In this document: positions 24,240 through 36,336 of the stretch, piece by piece
Numbering within the stretch: position 1 is the first letter of the stretch
Layout of the letters: every line of letters starts with the position of its first letter
Assembly: GCA_010909165.1 (NCBI GenBank)
Contig: VJWM01000025.1
Span: 1,984,001 to 2,048,000, forward strand
Direction of reading: 5' to 3'
DNA from: Anthoceros angustus
Taxonomy: Eukaryota > Streptophyta > Anthocerotopsida > Anthocerotales > Anthocerotaceae
DNA: 64,000 bases
Made by a program: the position numbers and the translations under genes
Notes under the pieces: model-generated
The model's input: only the letters and a program-made list of their open reading frames with translations
Database searches by the model: none
Told to the model about the DNA's origin: nothing

Positions 24240-25290
24240 TACGGATTTTTTAGCATGCAATTCCGTGTGCAAATAGGGTTAGTGGAGAAACCCCTCTCTA
24301 CCCAGACGCTTTTTACCCATGATTTCCGTAGATCCTGGTTTGGTGGACAGTGTTTGAGGACATTAGGGAAGGCAACATTCCGGGATTTGAGGTATCGGTT
24401 CCTTAGAATGTGCAGGCAAGAGCAGGAGATGCATCTACAATCCCTTTTTGATGTCTAGCATGGAAGTGATGGAAGGGTTAGGGTTGACTTATTTCTTATT
24501 CGAAGAGGAAAACTTTATTTATTGTAGAGAGGTATTCAAAGGCATTTATTGTATTGGATCTAGCCGGTACGAATAAGCAAAAGAGAAAGCCATAGGGAAC
24601 ATTGCATGGTCTGCCCTTCTTCGGTACGAAAGGCGGCCGAATCAGCATGTTGCAACAACTCTGGCGTGGATGAACCAACTATTCATGCTAATTGCTGAGA
24701 AAATGCCAAACATTGAAGTGCATCACTATCTTGACTCGTACACTAAAGGCGAGATTGTGGAGTCCCCAAATAAGGCCAGGTTATGGAGTCCTAGGGTATG
24801 AATTTTCTTTTTTTTGAATGGATTTGGTGTGTTGTATGGCATCTAGGAGGAATACGGGCACGAAAATGGGTGGTAGGGTGAACGAAGACACATGAGGCAC
24901 GTGATGTTGCGACACCTGCAAGGAGCATCGAGGTGGGAGGCAAGATGGAGACGGAGTTTAAGTGCTTCTAATAGGTGAGATAGGGCGATAGGTACGAAGG
25001 GGGGTTGGTCAGCTGAAGAAGAGACTCGCAAAAGAAACGGGGGAAAGCAACCGTGACTCTGGCTGGCCCTTCTCCTCCTCTCCTACACAGGCACTCCAAG
25101 ATACGCTTGGGGGCACGAATGGCAAGGAATCCCTGGAGCGCTCACAATAATGGGGAGGCTAGTAGTGGAGGCGCAACTTGGGGGCGCGAATGGCAAGGGT
25201 AGTAGCGAACAGGTACGGCCAAAATTTTGAAAGTTGCAAATGAAGGCCATCAACCTCCCCTCTAGTGTGGTGGAGCAGGCCCGGCCGCTG
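24240..25290. other. Spacer, nothing recognised
   Basis: No coding similarity or clear repeat structure on either strand. Confidence 0.5.
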
Positions 25291-26161
25291 CTACTCGCCA
25301 AGGGCTTGGATTTCCTGCTGAGGCCCTAGATTTTGAAAGCCCTGACTTGGTGCAACAGTGCGCCAGGAGGGCCACGGAAGCGGAACAAGGAAGAGGGAGT
25401 TCCTTCTCGGACGTGCGCACCAACCCACTCTCCTAGACGGTTGGCGACTTCCTAGGTGCCTTTGGTCGGCCTGAGCAGGAGGCAGGGGGGAGAACACTCA
25501 AGAGGGCCCCGAAAAAGGCAAAGGTGGCCACGACACATGCCAATTTGTATGGGGGATCAAATTTTCCTGACAGGCTGTCCGCTCCGCCGGGAATGGATGG
25601 TTGATCAGGAGCCTGCCTAACCCCGAGCACAGGGCCATGGCGCGACTACTTCACGAGCTACACAAGGTAGCCAAGGAATATTACCTCAGTGATACCTACC
25701 TAGTGTTGCGGAGTGACGTGGTGGAAGGAGAGAACGTGGACTGCGCAGCCATCCTATTGGATAGGGCGACGCAGCTCCGGGATGAGCTGAAGAATGTTAA
25801 TGCGCCAACCGCCCTGACCCCCTTCCTTATCCATCTGTATGACTACCATCAGAGGTTGCGCCCCAAGGAAAGGGAGCAGACGATCTAGGCCATTGACATA
25901 AGGGAAGGAGAGACCGAGGAAGAGAGTTGGGGCGACAGCCTAGACTCCGGGAATTCCCTGGGGGAGCGATGTGCGAGCCCTAATCCCCCAGCCAGAAAAC
26001 CAAAGACTAGGTTGGCCACCAGGGCCATAGCCGCTACCTCCAGAACAAGTCACACGGGGGAGGATGGGATGGACATGGAAGACCATTCCCTGTTGTTCGA
26101 AGCAAGAGGGTCGGTTGTGGAACTGCGAGCCCGCGCAGAGGTCAAGTCTGTATGGGAAACA
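25290..26161 (+). pseudogene. Degenerate transposon-like open frames, family unknown
   Basis: Several adjacent plus-strand frames (such as LVQQCARRATEAEQGRGSSF and the 25601-25888 frame with HELHKVAKEYYLSDTYLVLR) read like one protein broken by stops and shifts. The neighbourhood and the position upstream of an LTR primer-binding site favour a retroelement ORF. I recognise no domain. Confidence 0.35.
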
Positions 26162-26387
26162 TGAAACCAGCATTAACCCATCGGTTATGCCAGTTCTAGA
26201 GGTAGTTTGGATGGTTCCTGAAACTGCCAGACAGTTATCTCGCTATCCTGTACACATAGACGTTTTGTTCTCTTTCTTTAATTAATGCAAGCATCTTACG
26301 ATCTATGCGCTCTCACCGCTTTCTGCTCCCCGATCCACCGCCTGTAGCAATGTATCTAGCACAAGGAAGCTAGTCCCAAATTCTTTA

Positions 26388-26399
26388 TGGTATCAGAGC
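26388..26399 (+). promoter_or_regulatory. LTR-retrotransposon primer-binding site (tRNA-Met type)
   Basis: TGGTATCAGAGC is the standard sequence complementary to the 3' end of initiator tRNA-Met, used by many plant LTR elements to prime reverse transcription. An LTR should end just upstream and the internal region begin here. Confidence 0.85.
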
Positions 26400-26542
26400 C
26401 TTGATTCATCTGAGGGCGTTTTTTGAGGATCGGATCATGGGATCGGTGAGTGCGTGCATTGTACCGGAGTGAATTTTCCGGCAAAATGCCTAGAGGGAAA
26501 CTCAGTGGAGCATTTGCCCTGCAACACACCGCGTAGGCCAAA

Positions 26543-26914
26543 TTGCTTCCACGCAGTCCCCTCATTTGTCTAGAGTGCCGATTAGAAGAGCGTAGGAAGT
26601 GCCTAATCCCGCCACCGCACCGGGTTGATAAAGTCGTTACTTTTCTCAACTCAGAGCGTCTTTCTGGTGGAATTGCTGCGATAGCAAAGAAGTTTCTCAC
26701 AGCGCAGAAGGCAGTACCATTTACGGTGGGCGAGACAGGAGAGAGCGAGGCGGTTCTTCGACAACAACTTGCTTCACTCGAGAAGCTTGTGCAGAAACAG
26801 GCGGACTTCATCAAACAATTATCAGGAAGCATAATGATCCTGGATTGCATCTGTGACGACTTTGAGAAAACTGATCTTTGCCTTGCATCAGGCAGTGGGA
26901 GTCGTCCTAACTGA
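26543..26914 (+). pseudogene. Gag-leader-like open frame of an LTR element
   Basis: A 123-residue frame 150 bases after the primer-binding site. It contains a leucine-rich helix (LRQQLASLEKLVQKQADFIK), as in N-terminal Gag regions. No capsid or zinc-knuckle sequence follows, so the element is truncated. Confidence 0.4.
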
Positions 26915-27639
26915 TTCTTGCTAATCCACCAAATTTACAACTTTGCTTACATTTTACAATGTCGCTATACTTCACAATGCAATCTACTACATGGCAGCCA
27001 CATCATCGATCCCCAATTACAAATGAACTATAATAATATTTTTAAAATTAATACTAATAATAAAGACTTTTGAAGAAATAAAGATCAAATATCAAATTTT
27101 GAGAAAAAGATTTTACAACGTAATTGCTTTGTACCAGGACATTATCGATAAGCATGTACTACGGAGAATTCAAAGCAATATCAGATGTTGCTTTAAGACC
27201 ACTCCAGCTGGAAGTGGGCCAATAGAGCAGTGATCTCCGGCTAGTAGTGGATCGTGGGCTAGGGGTGCACCGGTCGATCGGCACACTCCTGCTACAAGTG
27301 CGTGTGTCGACTGCCGCACCCCTAGTGGGAGTGGATCTTTCAGTGGGTGCGCCGGGCGACCGAACAGTTTAACCTTGTGCAAATCCTCGGTACTCAAAAT
27401 GATGATACAAGATAAAAAGTGTCATTATGTCAGAGTATAATGTCTAATTTTTTGCAGACCAGAGCCATAGATTTGAAAATCGGGAAAATAATGTCAAGTG
27501 AAAATAGATATCCCGGCCATTTCTATAATCACGTCAAGTGCACTCAAGACGAAATGAGTTCAAAGACGTGATTATAGACATTGAATAGAAGACGCTCGAT
27601 TTGTTCAATACACGCAAAAATGTACATGTTTTTCTCTAA

Positions 27640-28420
27640 CAGGCTTTTCTTCGGATACGGTGATGGTAAACTCTATTGACATATGCCTAGCAGCTTGTTT
27701 CATCGGAATCCGCCGATTTTGCTCAATAACCAATGCAGTTGCCCTTCAGCATCTTTCCTCTCAGTCTACAGCAACTTGGAAGTGGCAGGACGTCATTCTT
27801 TTTCATCAGAACAAATTGTTCCAACATTCCACATATCCAAAAAGCCTTACTACATGAGTCCCATAATCCTCCTTCTGCAGCCCATGTAGGACGCACCAAG
27901 ACCCTCCAACTCCTACAACGTCATTGTTATTAGCCCCGCATGGCTGCTGATGTCTACAACCATGTCACCTTTTGTGACACTTGCCAGCAAACCAAGGTTT
28001 TGACTCAGTCCCCAACTAGCCTCCTAATGCAACCCATCCCTATCCCTGCCCTACCCTACCCTAGCAACGCATGGGCCTAAATTTTATTACAGGTTTGCCA
28101 ACTATACCCAGGGGCCCAATGCCATTCTGTTGTTTGTTGACAGGCTCACCAAGATGGTTCACCTAGCTTCCACCACCGACACCTGCACAGCCACGGACAT
28201 ATCTCAATCATGTGTACCACCTTCACGGCTTACCTCAAACCCTTATCTTTGACCGTGACCTTAGCTTTCTCAGCCATGTCTGGACAGAATTGCACCATGC
28301 TTTGGGAACCGCCTTGAACTTCTCCTCCGCTTACCACCCACAATCTGCTGGCTTGGCATAACGTGCGAATTTGTCAGTATTAGTTTTCCAAATCAACCGC
28401 TGCAGTAGAGTCTTTCAACC
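27640..28420 (+). pseudogene. Ty3/gypsy integrase fragment
   Basis: The plus strand, across three frames, shows HESHNPPSAAHVGRTKTLQL, then CDTCQQTKVLTQSP (the HH-CC zinc-binding region). A degraded catalytic core follows with FVDRLTKMVHLAS, FDRDLSFLSHVW and FSSAYHPQSAG. Frameshifts and stops interrupt it. Orientation matches the gypsy RNase H remnant at 22160, but intervening sequence belongs to other elements. Confidence 0.85.
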
Positions 28421-29560
28421 CTAGGAGCATCTCCGCTAACAACTTAATGTCATAGGAGTTAAAAAATTGTTGCTCTTTGCCCCAGGTGCGTCTTGCAAAA
28501 TCTCCACTAATACAGTTCACCATTCATGACTGAAAACTATAGGTTCTGCTTCATGTCTTATAGCTTTTGCCTCTTTTTTTTTCTCTTATTTCAAATAGTC
28601 AGTGTCTCTCTACTTCATATGTACGTATGTGTACTATCTCTGTCCCATGGTGGTCCCTCTACCCTTAGTGGACCCTTGTTGTCGTTGTTGTTGTTCTATT
28701 AAAGCAGTGAGCATACCCGCTTGTTACGAGGATTCAACCCCTAGCAAGCGGATGTGATTGGGGTGATAATAATATATTTTGTTCCATCAAATTTTTCGAG
28801 AAAGACAGGCTTTTTAAAGAAAGAGTATGAGCATATAGAAATCCTAAGCAAGAGAGAACGGCGGCAAAAGGTAGCAAAACTACCCAGCGAAAGGAAGCCT
28901 CTCACTACGGGATGCAACAAAACAACCCGGCACACATAAGAGAAGAGCCAAAGAGCCTGGATCAAATTCAACTTTGATGGGATGGGATTTGAAGCGCAAC
29001 TCTCATTAAGGGCAAGGTCAATGCAACGCAAGAGCAGAGATCAAACCTTGTGCTTTTGGGCAGGAGAGAGAGAGTCCCATCGCGATAGCCTCTGCAAAGA
29101 TGAGCCCCCGCGCCTGCTGTTCGTGAAACCACTGCCACAAGCGAGGGAAACCAATATCTGTGCTTCGAAAGAAGACAACGCCTCCATCATGAACACCTGC
29201 CATTGGCCTTGCCGAGCAAACTTGAAGATTCGAACCTAGTTGAGCTGATAAGTGGCCCAAAAGTGGAGGCTGATCAAAGCCGCATCCTTACGATAATCCT
29301 GCCTCCAAGCCTTAACCAGTAGCTCCTCCAGCCGGCGCAGGACTCTCAGACATACCAAAATGGAATTCTAGCTGTAGCAAGAGAGCACTCACATGTTAGT
29401 GCAACCAGGCGAGGGATCGGTCGTTTGGGGCGGCATCCCCCAGTACTTACCACCAAACTTTGTAAAGCTCCATCCATAATTATTTTGCCAAAATAGTTGG
29501 AGTACGGTGGTGAGCTTCCCCCATCTCGTGGACGGCTTGGGTTTGAGACCCGTCAACAAT
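28421..29560. other. Spacer, nothing recognised
   Basis: Minus-strand frames at 28741-29031 and 29018-29260 show no family resemblance. No RNA gene or repeat boundary. Confidence 0.5.
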
Positions 29561-29567
29561 ACGCAAT

Positions 29568-29745
29568 GATAATGATAGATAACATGAACCAATCCCATAT
29601 CAAAATTTTTGGTATCCTCACGATAGATAACATGAACCAATCCCATATGAAAATTTTTGGTATCCTCATTCATGCAACATAACCAATCCCATATGAAAAT
29701 TTTTGGTATCATCATTCATGCGACATAACCGATCCCATATGAAAA
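29568..29745. repeat. About 55-base imperfect tandem repeat
   Basis: CCAATCCCATAT(C/G)AAAATTT with TTGGTATCCTCA recurs three to four times. It ends about 230 bases before the HCF136 start codon. Confidence 0.7.
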
Positions 29746-29973
29746 GCGGTCAGAGGTAGGAGGGAGGAAAGGGAAAAGAGTGGAGAAAAAATGAAATACG
29801 TGTGTAGCGGCGTGGAACAAATCCTGGGAGGAGAGTTGGGTGGGACATCCAAGTCAGACGTCTGGCGGCCAAACATGCTGAAGATGTTGGGTGGAAGAGG
29901 CGAGCTGTAGCGGGGAGGTGTGCCTGGAGGAATCGTGTTGGGCAGGGCAGGCCAGCACGTAGAGTAGGTGGAA

Positions 29974-31890
29974 ATGGCAGGATTGGCGTTGGCAGGGGGA
30001 GTGCAGGCCTTGGCCTCCTCCTCCCTCCCTTATCCCTCAGGATTGCGACTCCCGCTCTTCGGCGGGCTCAGGCTCCCGGCGGCCTCATGCCACCCGCGAG
30101 CCTACCGCTGCGAGGCCTCCTGCTCCTCGGCCTCCAATGCTGACGATCAAGCCAGCGCCGCAAATGTGAGCAGGCGGCAGCTGGTGGCTGGGGGCTCCTC
30201 CGCCCTCGCAATGTCCCTGGCAGCGGCTCCTCTGCTGGAGGCCAGGGCTGACGACGCCGCGCCCTCCGAGTGGGAGCAGGTCCCGCTCCCTATAGACCGC
30301 GGCGTTGTGCTCCTGGACCTGGCCTTCGTCCCGGACGAGCCCGACCACGGTACCATGCCACGCTGCTTGCTGCTCTGCTCTGGTCCTGTGTTTGGATTGG
30401 GGAAAATGGTTCATGTGGCTGGCTCGGGTTGCATTGCGCAGGATTCCTGCTGGGGACCAGGCAGACTCTGCTGGAGACCAAGGACGGCGGGAAGAGCTGG
30501 GTCCCCCGCAGCATCCCTTCCGCGGAGGACGAGGACTTCAACTACCGGTTCAACTCCATCAGCTTCGCTGGCCGGGAGGGCTGGATCATCGGCAAGCCTG
30601 CAATTCTGCTCCACACATTCAACGGCGGGGAGAGCTGGGAGCGTATTCCATTGAGTGCCAAGCTGCCTGGCAACCCTGTGAGATGACTTAAACGACTCTA
30701 GTCTCTGGTTTGGTTCTGGTGGTTTGGAAGGCTGACTCTGGTGTGGGCAGGTTGTCATCCAAGCGACCACGGAGAAGAGTGCGGAGATGGTGACTGACGA
30801 GGGTGCAATCTACGTGACCTCCAACATGGGGTACAACTGGAAGGCTGCCGTGCAGGAGACGGTGTCTGCCACCTTGAACAGGTTGGATGGAAGAAGAAAA
30901 TGAATGCATGAAGGATGTTTGGTTGTGCACGTGCTGTCGGATTATCATGTTAGCCTCTTGCTTCGTCCAGGACTGTGTCGAGTGGAATCAGTGGTGCGAG
31001 TTACTACACAGGCACGTTCAACACAGTGAATAGGTCGCCCGAGGGAGAGTATGTGGCTGTCTCCAGTCGAGGCAACTTCTACTTGACTTGGGAGCCTGGT
31101 CAGGTTGGTTCACCTACCTTCCTTCTGTATCAGCGTCATGTGAAGCAAGGAAGCAAGGAGGCAGCTGCTCATGGAAAGCATGCATGTGGGTGGGCTGCTG
31201 CAGCCCTACTGGCAACCGCACAACCGTGCTAGTGCACGAAGGATTCAGAACATGGGCTGGCGGGCAGACGGAGGGCTCTGGCTTGTTGTCCGTGGTGGGG
31301 GCCTCTTTCTGAGCAAAGGAGATGGGGTATGTCTGAGTTGTGAGCCGTCTTCTTCTACCCTCCCATGCTGATTAGTGCTGCATTCCCCTTTTCCTGCAAC
31401 CGAACCTGCTCACATGTATGGCCTCCGCATCGCAGCCGAGTGAGGACTTTGAGGAGGCCAAGATTTCAAGTAGAGGCTTTGGCATTCTCGACGTCGGTTA
31501 CAGAAATAAGGTGAGCTTTCTACGAATTACGCATGCGTTTTAGATGACGTCAGGGAATGTGCTGATGGAGTTACTTGCAGGGTGAAGCATGGGCTGCCGG
31601 CGGCAGCGGGACTTTGTTGAGAACCACGGATGGTGGCAAGACATGGACCCGGGACAGAACGGCTGATGACATCGCTGCTAATCTCTATTCCGTCAAGTGA
31701 GTTAGGTCTTCTTGTGCTACTGTTTGTTACCTGCCTCCTCTGCTAGACTCCTGCTGAATGAACCTTGGTGCAGTGTGGTCCCAAGTGTTGAGGATCTTAA
31801 AGGAAGCCGCTCCTTGCTGCTTGCAGATTTCTCCAAGACAAGGGATTCGTTTTCGGCAACGACGGTGTCTTGCTACGATATCTGGGCTAG
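29974..31890 (+). CDS. HCF136: Photosystem II stability/assembly factor HCF136, chloroplastic
   Basis: Thylakoid-lumen beta-propeller needed for early assembly of the photosystem II reaction centre. Eight exons (29974-30349, 30442-30677, 30751-30881, 30971-31103, 31204-31326, 31436-31510, 31581-31696, 31827-31890) join in frame into 417 residues, close to the usual length. The N-terminus is a Ser/Ala/Leu-rich plastid transit peptide. It is followed by SRRQLVAGG (twin arginine at 67-68) and a hydrophobic stretch ending EARA, a Tat-type lumen signal. The mature part is highly conserved: [79 protein letters not shown] and [14 protein letters not shown] at the end. All introns are GT-AG, 73-130 bases. 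The ATG at 29974 is the first in frame with the transit peptide. Confidence 0.97.
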
Positions 31891-32265
31891 CCCTTTCCTA
31901 TGGGGAAATTCTTGTGATACATCGGTTACTGATGAAAATGAAAGTGAGGTTTGTATTCGACTAAACACATGTCGACCTGACCCATTCAAAATTCACGATC
32001 GGAAGGTATTTGTCCCTATGATCTCATGGCCTGCCATTAAGGGCAAGAGTACGTCTCGTAAGACCGCGTCGTCACGGACAACGAACGTCGTCCGGTTTCG
32101 GACGGAACATCCCCTCTATCCATGCGTAACTTGCCTGATGCTCGCGCCGGGGAGAAGAATTTTATTTAAGTCCACTAAGGACGGATTTTCAGTGGGAAGG
32201 ACTATGGTCATTTAAAGAACAAAGAAGGAATAAATTACCAAACGAAGTGGGCTCTGTGCACAGAG
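31891..32265. other. HCF136 3' flank with a partial dispersed element
   Basis: Contains AAGTCCACTAAGGACGGATT near 32170, with the A-rich phrase GAAGAATTTTATTT before it. This matches part of the element at 24097, 35572 and 61070. No gene is seen. Confidence 0.5.
32150..32193 (+). mobile_element. Short dispersed element, copy D (partial)
   Basis: Only the middle of the element is present: the A-rich phrase and AAGTCCACTAAGGACGGATT. It diverges afterwards. Confidence 0.5.
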
Positions 32266-32346
32266 GTCAGGATGGCCGAGTTGGTCTAAGGCGCCAGTTT
32301 CAGGTACTGGTCCGAAAGGGCATGGGTTCGAATCCCATTTCTGACA
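32266..32346 (+). tRNA. tRNA-Leu (anticodon CAG)
   Basis: The 7-base acceptor stem GTCAGGA pairs with TTCTGAC with one G-U pair. The D arm carries GGCCGAGTTGGTC. The anticodon stem-loop CCAGT-TTCAGGT-ACTGG gives CAG. A long variable arm follows, as class II tRNA-Leu requires, then the T arm ATGGG-TTCGAAT-CCCAT. There is no intron. Nuclear type, with A as discriminator base. Confidence 0.95.
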
Positions 32347-32451
32347 CAGCTGTTACGGTTTTGCATTCGAACTTGACGCCTATGCCTCCAACCTTCTCCA
32401 CAAATAATAATATTTATGGAAAAAAACTTTGTACTTAAGCATGGTGCTGTT

Positions 32452-33735
32452 AAAGCTGCTCACACTTCAATGGTATTGTTACTAAGTTATACACTCACGT
32501 TCACATGACGGTAGTGTTGTTACTCAGTTACACACTCACATTCACATGACGATTAGTGTTGTTACTTAGTTATGACGATTAGTGTTGTTACTTAGTTACA
32601 CCCTCACCTTCACAGGACGGTTAGTGCCTCGAGACATTCGGATTCGACACACATGCTCTTAGTCACATATGCTGAGTAGCCTGTAACAGAGGCATCTCAA
32701 GCATGTGGGCTTGATGAATGTGATACCTATATGTGAGGATTCAATACAAAAGCACAGGTGCTCACATGCATATGGACTATTCTACATAGGGCACAGCTTC
32801 TCACAATATCATGGGTTATGCTACAGCTGCACATAGCAAGAGACCAAGACAAGCATCAACGTCCTCTACATCAGCTGGCCTTGCACACACAGCTGCACAC
32901 AGCAAGAGACCAAGACAAGCATTAACGTCCTCTACATCAGCTGGCCTTGCACACACAGCTGCACACAGCAAGAGACCAAGACAAGCATCAACGTCCTCTA
33001 CAACAGCTGGCCTTGCACACACAGCTGCACACAGCAAGAAACCAAGACAAGCGTCCGCTCCGATCTGCCGGCCGTCGAGCTCCTGCCCTGGAAGAGCAGG
33101 GGTCCCAAGTCCTGCGCACCTGTAATCACCACCACACGTTAGGGTCCGTCACCAGGACCTGGATCAAGTCTCTCCGGAGTAGTCCGACCGCTCAGTGACT
33201 CGGGACTCTTGTTAACACTGGACACACAAGGGTCTGCAAAGATAACGCGGCATCAACCCCAAAAGAAAGATCGCTTTACTAGAATTGCAATCTCCCTCTT
33301 ATACTACGTCATGAGGGAGCGCTTGTCCACAAGGTCCCCATGGTTTGGTCTACCCCACAAGACATCTTTAATGCGGTGCGACTGGGTTTTCGACCAGGTT
33401 CGTGACAAGCCGAAGACTCAACAACAATGCCATCTTCCTTCTCTTCGATCTTCCTTCCCTTCCGACTACCCCTCACTCATAGGACAGCCACATCCGCAGC
33501 CGCACCCACGTCCTCTACATCAGCTGGCCTTGCACACACAACTGCACACAGCAAGAGACCAAGACAAGCATCAGCGTCCTCTACATTAACTGGCCTTGCA
33601 CACACAACCAAGAGCTATTGCATGATTGCTGAGGGAGCACGTTGGTACTAATCACCATAGTGGTGGCCAGATGGCTGAGACAAGGGACTGAAGGGACAAG
33701 CGCTTGGCTTGCTCCTGTGTGGATTGCACACCACC
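32452..33735 (+). mobile_element. LTR-like dispersed repeat with 66-base internal array
   Basis: Matches 51041-51480 along most of its length, starting TGTTAAAGCTGCTCACA and ending near CTTGGCTTGCTCCTGT. Inside, a 66-base unit (AGCTGCACACAGCAAGAGAC and on) is repeated about four times from about 32826 to 33050 and resumes at 33509. The 51 kb copy has only one unit. The open frame through the array (22 residues per unit) is a by-product of the period. The array is split by another LTR (33057-33508). Confidence 0.65.
33057..33508 (-). mobile_element. Solo LTR inserted in the 66-base array
   Basis: Its reverse complement matches the LTR-like segment at 21880-22110: GATCTTTCTTTTGGGGTTGA, GAGTCCCGAGTCAC, GGTCCTGGTGACGGACC, CTCTTCCAGGG. 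It interrupts the 66-base repeat. CGTCC occurs at both edges (33052-33056 and 33509-33513) and fits a 5-base target-site duplication. No internal element sequence is present, so it is a solo LTR. Confidence 0.6.
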
Positions 33736-33889
33736 CATCACAGCCGCCGCACCAAAAACCCTAAATCGTGTCCTCACCGCAACCTCCTCCACCCCATGCT
33801 CACCGCAATATCAACCCCAACGGTCCATGCTCCAGAGCTACATAGGCCACCACAAAGCAAGCCCTGAACCCTGGGACATGGTCCACTGC

Positions 33890-34138
33890 ACACGGCACCG
33901 CACCGCTCCACACACCGCACTCGCACCGCACACTACACCGTACCGCACACCGCACACCACACACCGTACACCGCACACCCCGCACACCGCACCATACACC
34001 ACACCTAATGCATCGCATCGCACCGCACACCGTACCTAATGCACCGCACCGCACCGCACCGCACCTCACCGCACCGCACCGCATACCCCGCGCACCGCAC
34101 CGCACCGCACGCACCGCACGCACCGCACGCACCGCATG
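33890..34138. repeat. CACCG/CGCAC simple-sequence array
   Basis: Dense, imperfect repetition of CACCG and CACAC on the plus strand. It creates long cysteine/valine-rich spurious frames on the minus strand. Confidence 0.85.
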
Positions 34139-34629
34139 TGGTGTGCGTGGCAAAGTGTGAGTGTATGTCAAAAGCGGAATAAAAAAGTCACGTTTAATTG
34201 CCAAAGAATTTTCACAAAGGCCAAGAACCTTGCACGGCCCTAATCGTGGTCATATGAAAACTGGACTCCACATTTATGCACCCACGTGAACGCACACAAA
34301 ATTGTGGACTGCGTGCCATGATGTTTGAGCTGTAGTGAGGCAGGGGAGTGTCTATTTACAAACACCCGTGCATGAACTATCATGGGGTTAAAAGCATCTA
34401 TTGGAATCTTTAAAGTAGAGGTCAGGTTGGGAGGTTTTTTTTTTTTGATTATTTTCAAGAACATGGTATTGAAGGACCAGGCCACCGGAATATATGCTCA
34501 AGGTTGGTGAGTTCATAATATGGCTAAAAATAAAAGTATGAAGTGAAATGTATATCAAAGACTCGTTTTCAGTAGATTCGTCAGACTTGAGTTAAATGAG
34601 CGGGGAGCGCGACGGCCATAGCAGCAAGG

Positions 34630-35085
34630 AGCTGTGTGTACAATGCCATAAATGCAATCCAAAGTAAAGGTAGACTTGTCGCATGTAGTTTTACCCAGAA
34701 GGATGGCTTATATCAAAAGGAAAGCACCTTCAGCCCCGTTGTCAAGCTGACCTCTTTGCGGATCATGCTTTCTATCTCTGCCATCCACAACCTGCATGTG
34801 CATCAAATGGATGTACAAACTACAATTCTGAATGGCATTCTTCGAGAAGAAATCTTTCTACAACAACCGGAGGGCTATATCAAACCTGGTGAAGCCCACA
34901 AAGTATGCAAACTCCACAATACCTTATACGGATAAGAACAACCACCTTGTGGATGGTATGAAAGATTGCAAATCTTTCTCTTAAGCAAGGGTCTCATCAA
35001 GTCTAATGCAGATTCCAGCGTCTTCATAAGAAGATAGGGAAACTCTCATATCATATTAGGAGTTTATGTTGATGACCTTTGTTGA
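34630..35085 (+). pseudogene. Ty1/copia reverse transcriptase fragment
   Basis: Reads GRLVACSFTQKDGLYQKEST, then FSPVVKLTSLRIMLSISA, HQMDVQTTILNGILREEIFL and QQPEGYIKPGEAHKVCKL, followed by an in-frame stop. The degraded WYERLQIFLL and YVDDLC (catalytic YVDD) come after. This is the standard Copia RT order. Stops and missing flanks show it is dead. Confidence 0.9.
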
Positions 35086-36330
35086 CGTTTACTTAATGCA
35101 AGGTAGCCAGACTGATCCCAAGGCTACATAAGCTCTTTTGACATAGATGGTTGGTGTGCTAGCCATCCACATGGTAGCTTAGCATTTTACCATTCGAGGC
35201 GATTAGGGCTAGGCGTGTGAACTTAGGGCTAGGTGTGTGAACTTAGGCTAGTTTGTGCCAGGCAGTTCGAGACTTTAGACTTTCTAGGACATGTGATGTG
35301 ACTTGATAGCCATGACCCGTTCGTAGCTATGGCGCAACATGGGCAAAAATTTCACGAAACTGCGGCCTTCCTCCCGGCTAGATCTCGTAGCCTCTCGCAC
35401 ATGTGTCTCACCAGCCTTGTCCATCAATTGTTTTTTTATGTGGGAAGATAATAAACGAGAATGTCTCTCAAGGAAGAAGATACGTTTTTTTCTAGGTATC
35501 CTGTACTTCCCCGACATCTAGTGGCTGTAGGTTTTTTAGAGGTTTTGTATCTCTCTTCGAGCTGTTCTTACTTTGAACGAAGAAGAAGAAAATATATTAT
35601 AATCCACTTAGATAAAATTTTCCTATCGTGGGACTTGGTACTTAACAACTTGTACCATGGTGTGCCCAAGCTACTTGCACTAAGGGCATCCACTCCCTAT
35701 AAACCCTAGACGGTAGTTATGATGGGCTCGCTCCTTTTTGTTAGGTCTCCTCATAGTTGATCTTCACGGGAAACCTCCTCCGACCGTCGGTAAACCCGTG
35801 TATAGCGAGCGACGGACGGAACGTGTCTGGCTTTCCCGTCACGGACCCACATAGACTCGTGGCTTTCCTCGAAATGGGCCTACACCTGAGGAACTATTTG
35901 TATCGATGTTAATTGAGGAAAAGGCGTGATGTGCAGCACAGGCGGTAACATTTAGGTGAAGTCTCCATCGCGCCAGCCACCGACGGAGGCCTGTCACCGG
36001 AGGCTTCCGTCGGATGCTGCCGCCGATGTAGCACCCCAAGCGTAGAGTGCCACGGTCATTACGCGGTGGACGGTAGGCAGTAAGCAGTGATAACCCAAGG
36101 AGAACAACAGTTCAGGCTGCATTTCTTGTTAAAGTACTCGAAGAGAGCAGGCTGGAAAGACTCTCGGCGACGAGTGGAAGCTCCGTTTGGAACGTTGCTC
36201 ACGTGTTCCGTTCATGACGAAAGAACTACAGTAATTCAGTAAATGGGCAGGTCATCGGAGGACGTGGGTCTGTTCACTAATTATGCCAGTGCGGTCCTTC
36301 CGTGATGTCCACACTTCGGCGGCGGAGGGC
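35086..36330. other. Spacer between Copia remnant and EF-Ts
   Basis: Contains one copy of the short dispersed element (35572) and a small imperfect inverted repeat (CCGACGGAGGC and GCTTCCGTCGG) near 35980-36014. No gene is seen. Confidence 0.5.
35572..35700 (+). mobile_element. Short dispersed element, copy B
   Basis: Carries GAACGAAGAAGAAGAAAATA, a diverged middle, GGGACTTGGTACTTAACAAC, TTGTACCATGGTGTGCCCAA and GCTACTTGCAC. It is the inverse orientation of copy A at 24097, with the same right end. Non-coding. Confidence 0.75.
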
Positions 36331-36336
36331 AGTCTT

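Noticed and set aside
29218-29240. Second tRNA suggested by a GATTCGAACC-like phrase
   Set aside because: No acceptor or anticodon stem can be built around it. The similar phrase near 37210 is inside an EF-Ts exon.
32811-33125. 104-codon frame with a 22-residue repeat as a protein gene
   Set aside because: By-product of the 66-base array within an LTR-like repeat; the second copy at 51.3 kb has one unit and no continuing frame.
33800-34204. Minus-strand Cys/Val/Arg-rich frame of 134 codons
   Set aside because: Translation of the CACCG/CACAC simple repeat.
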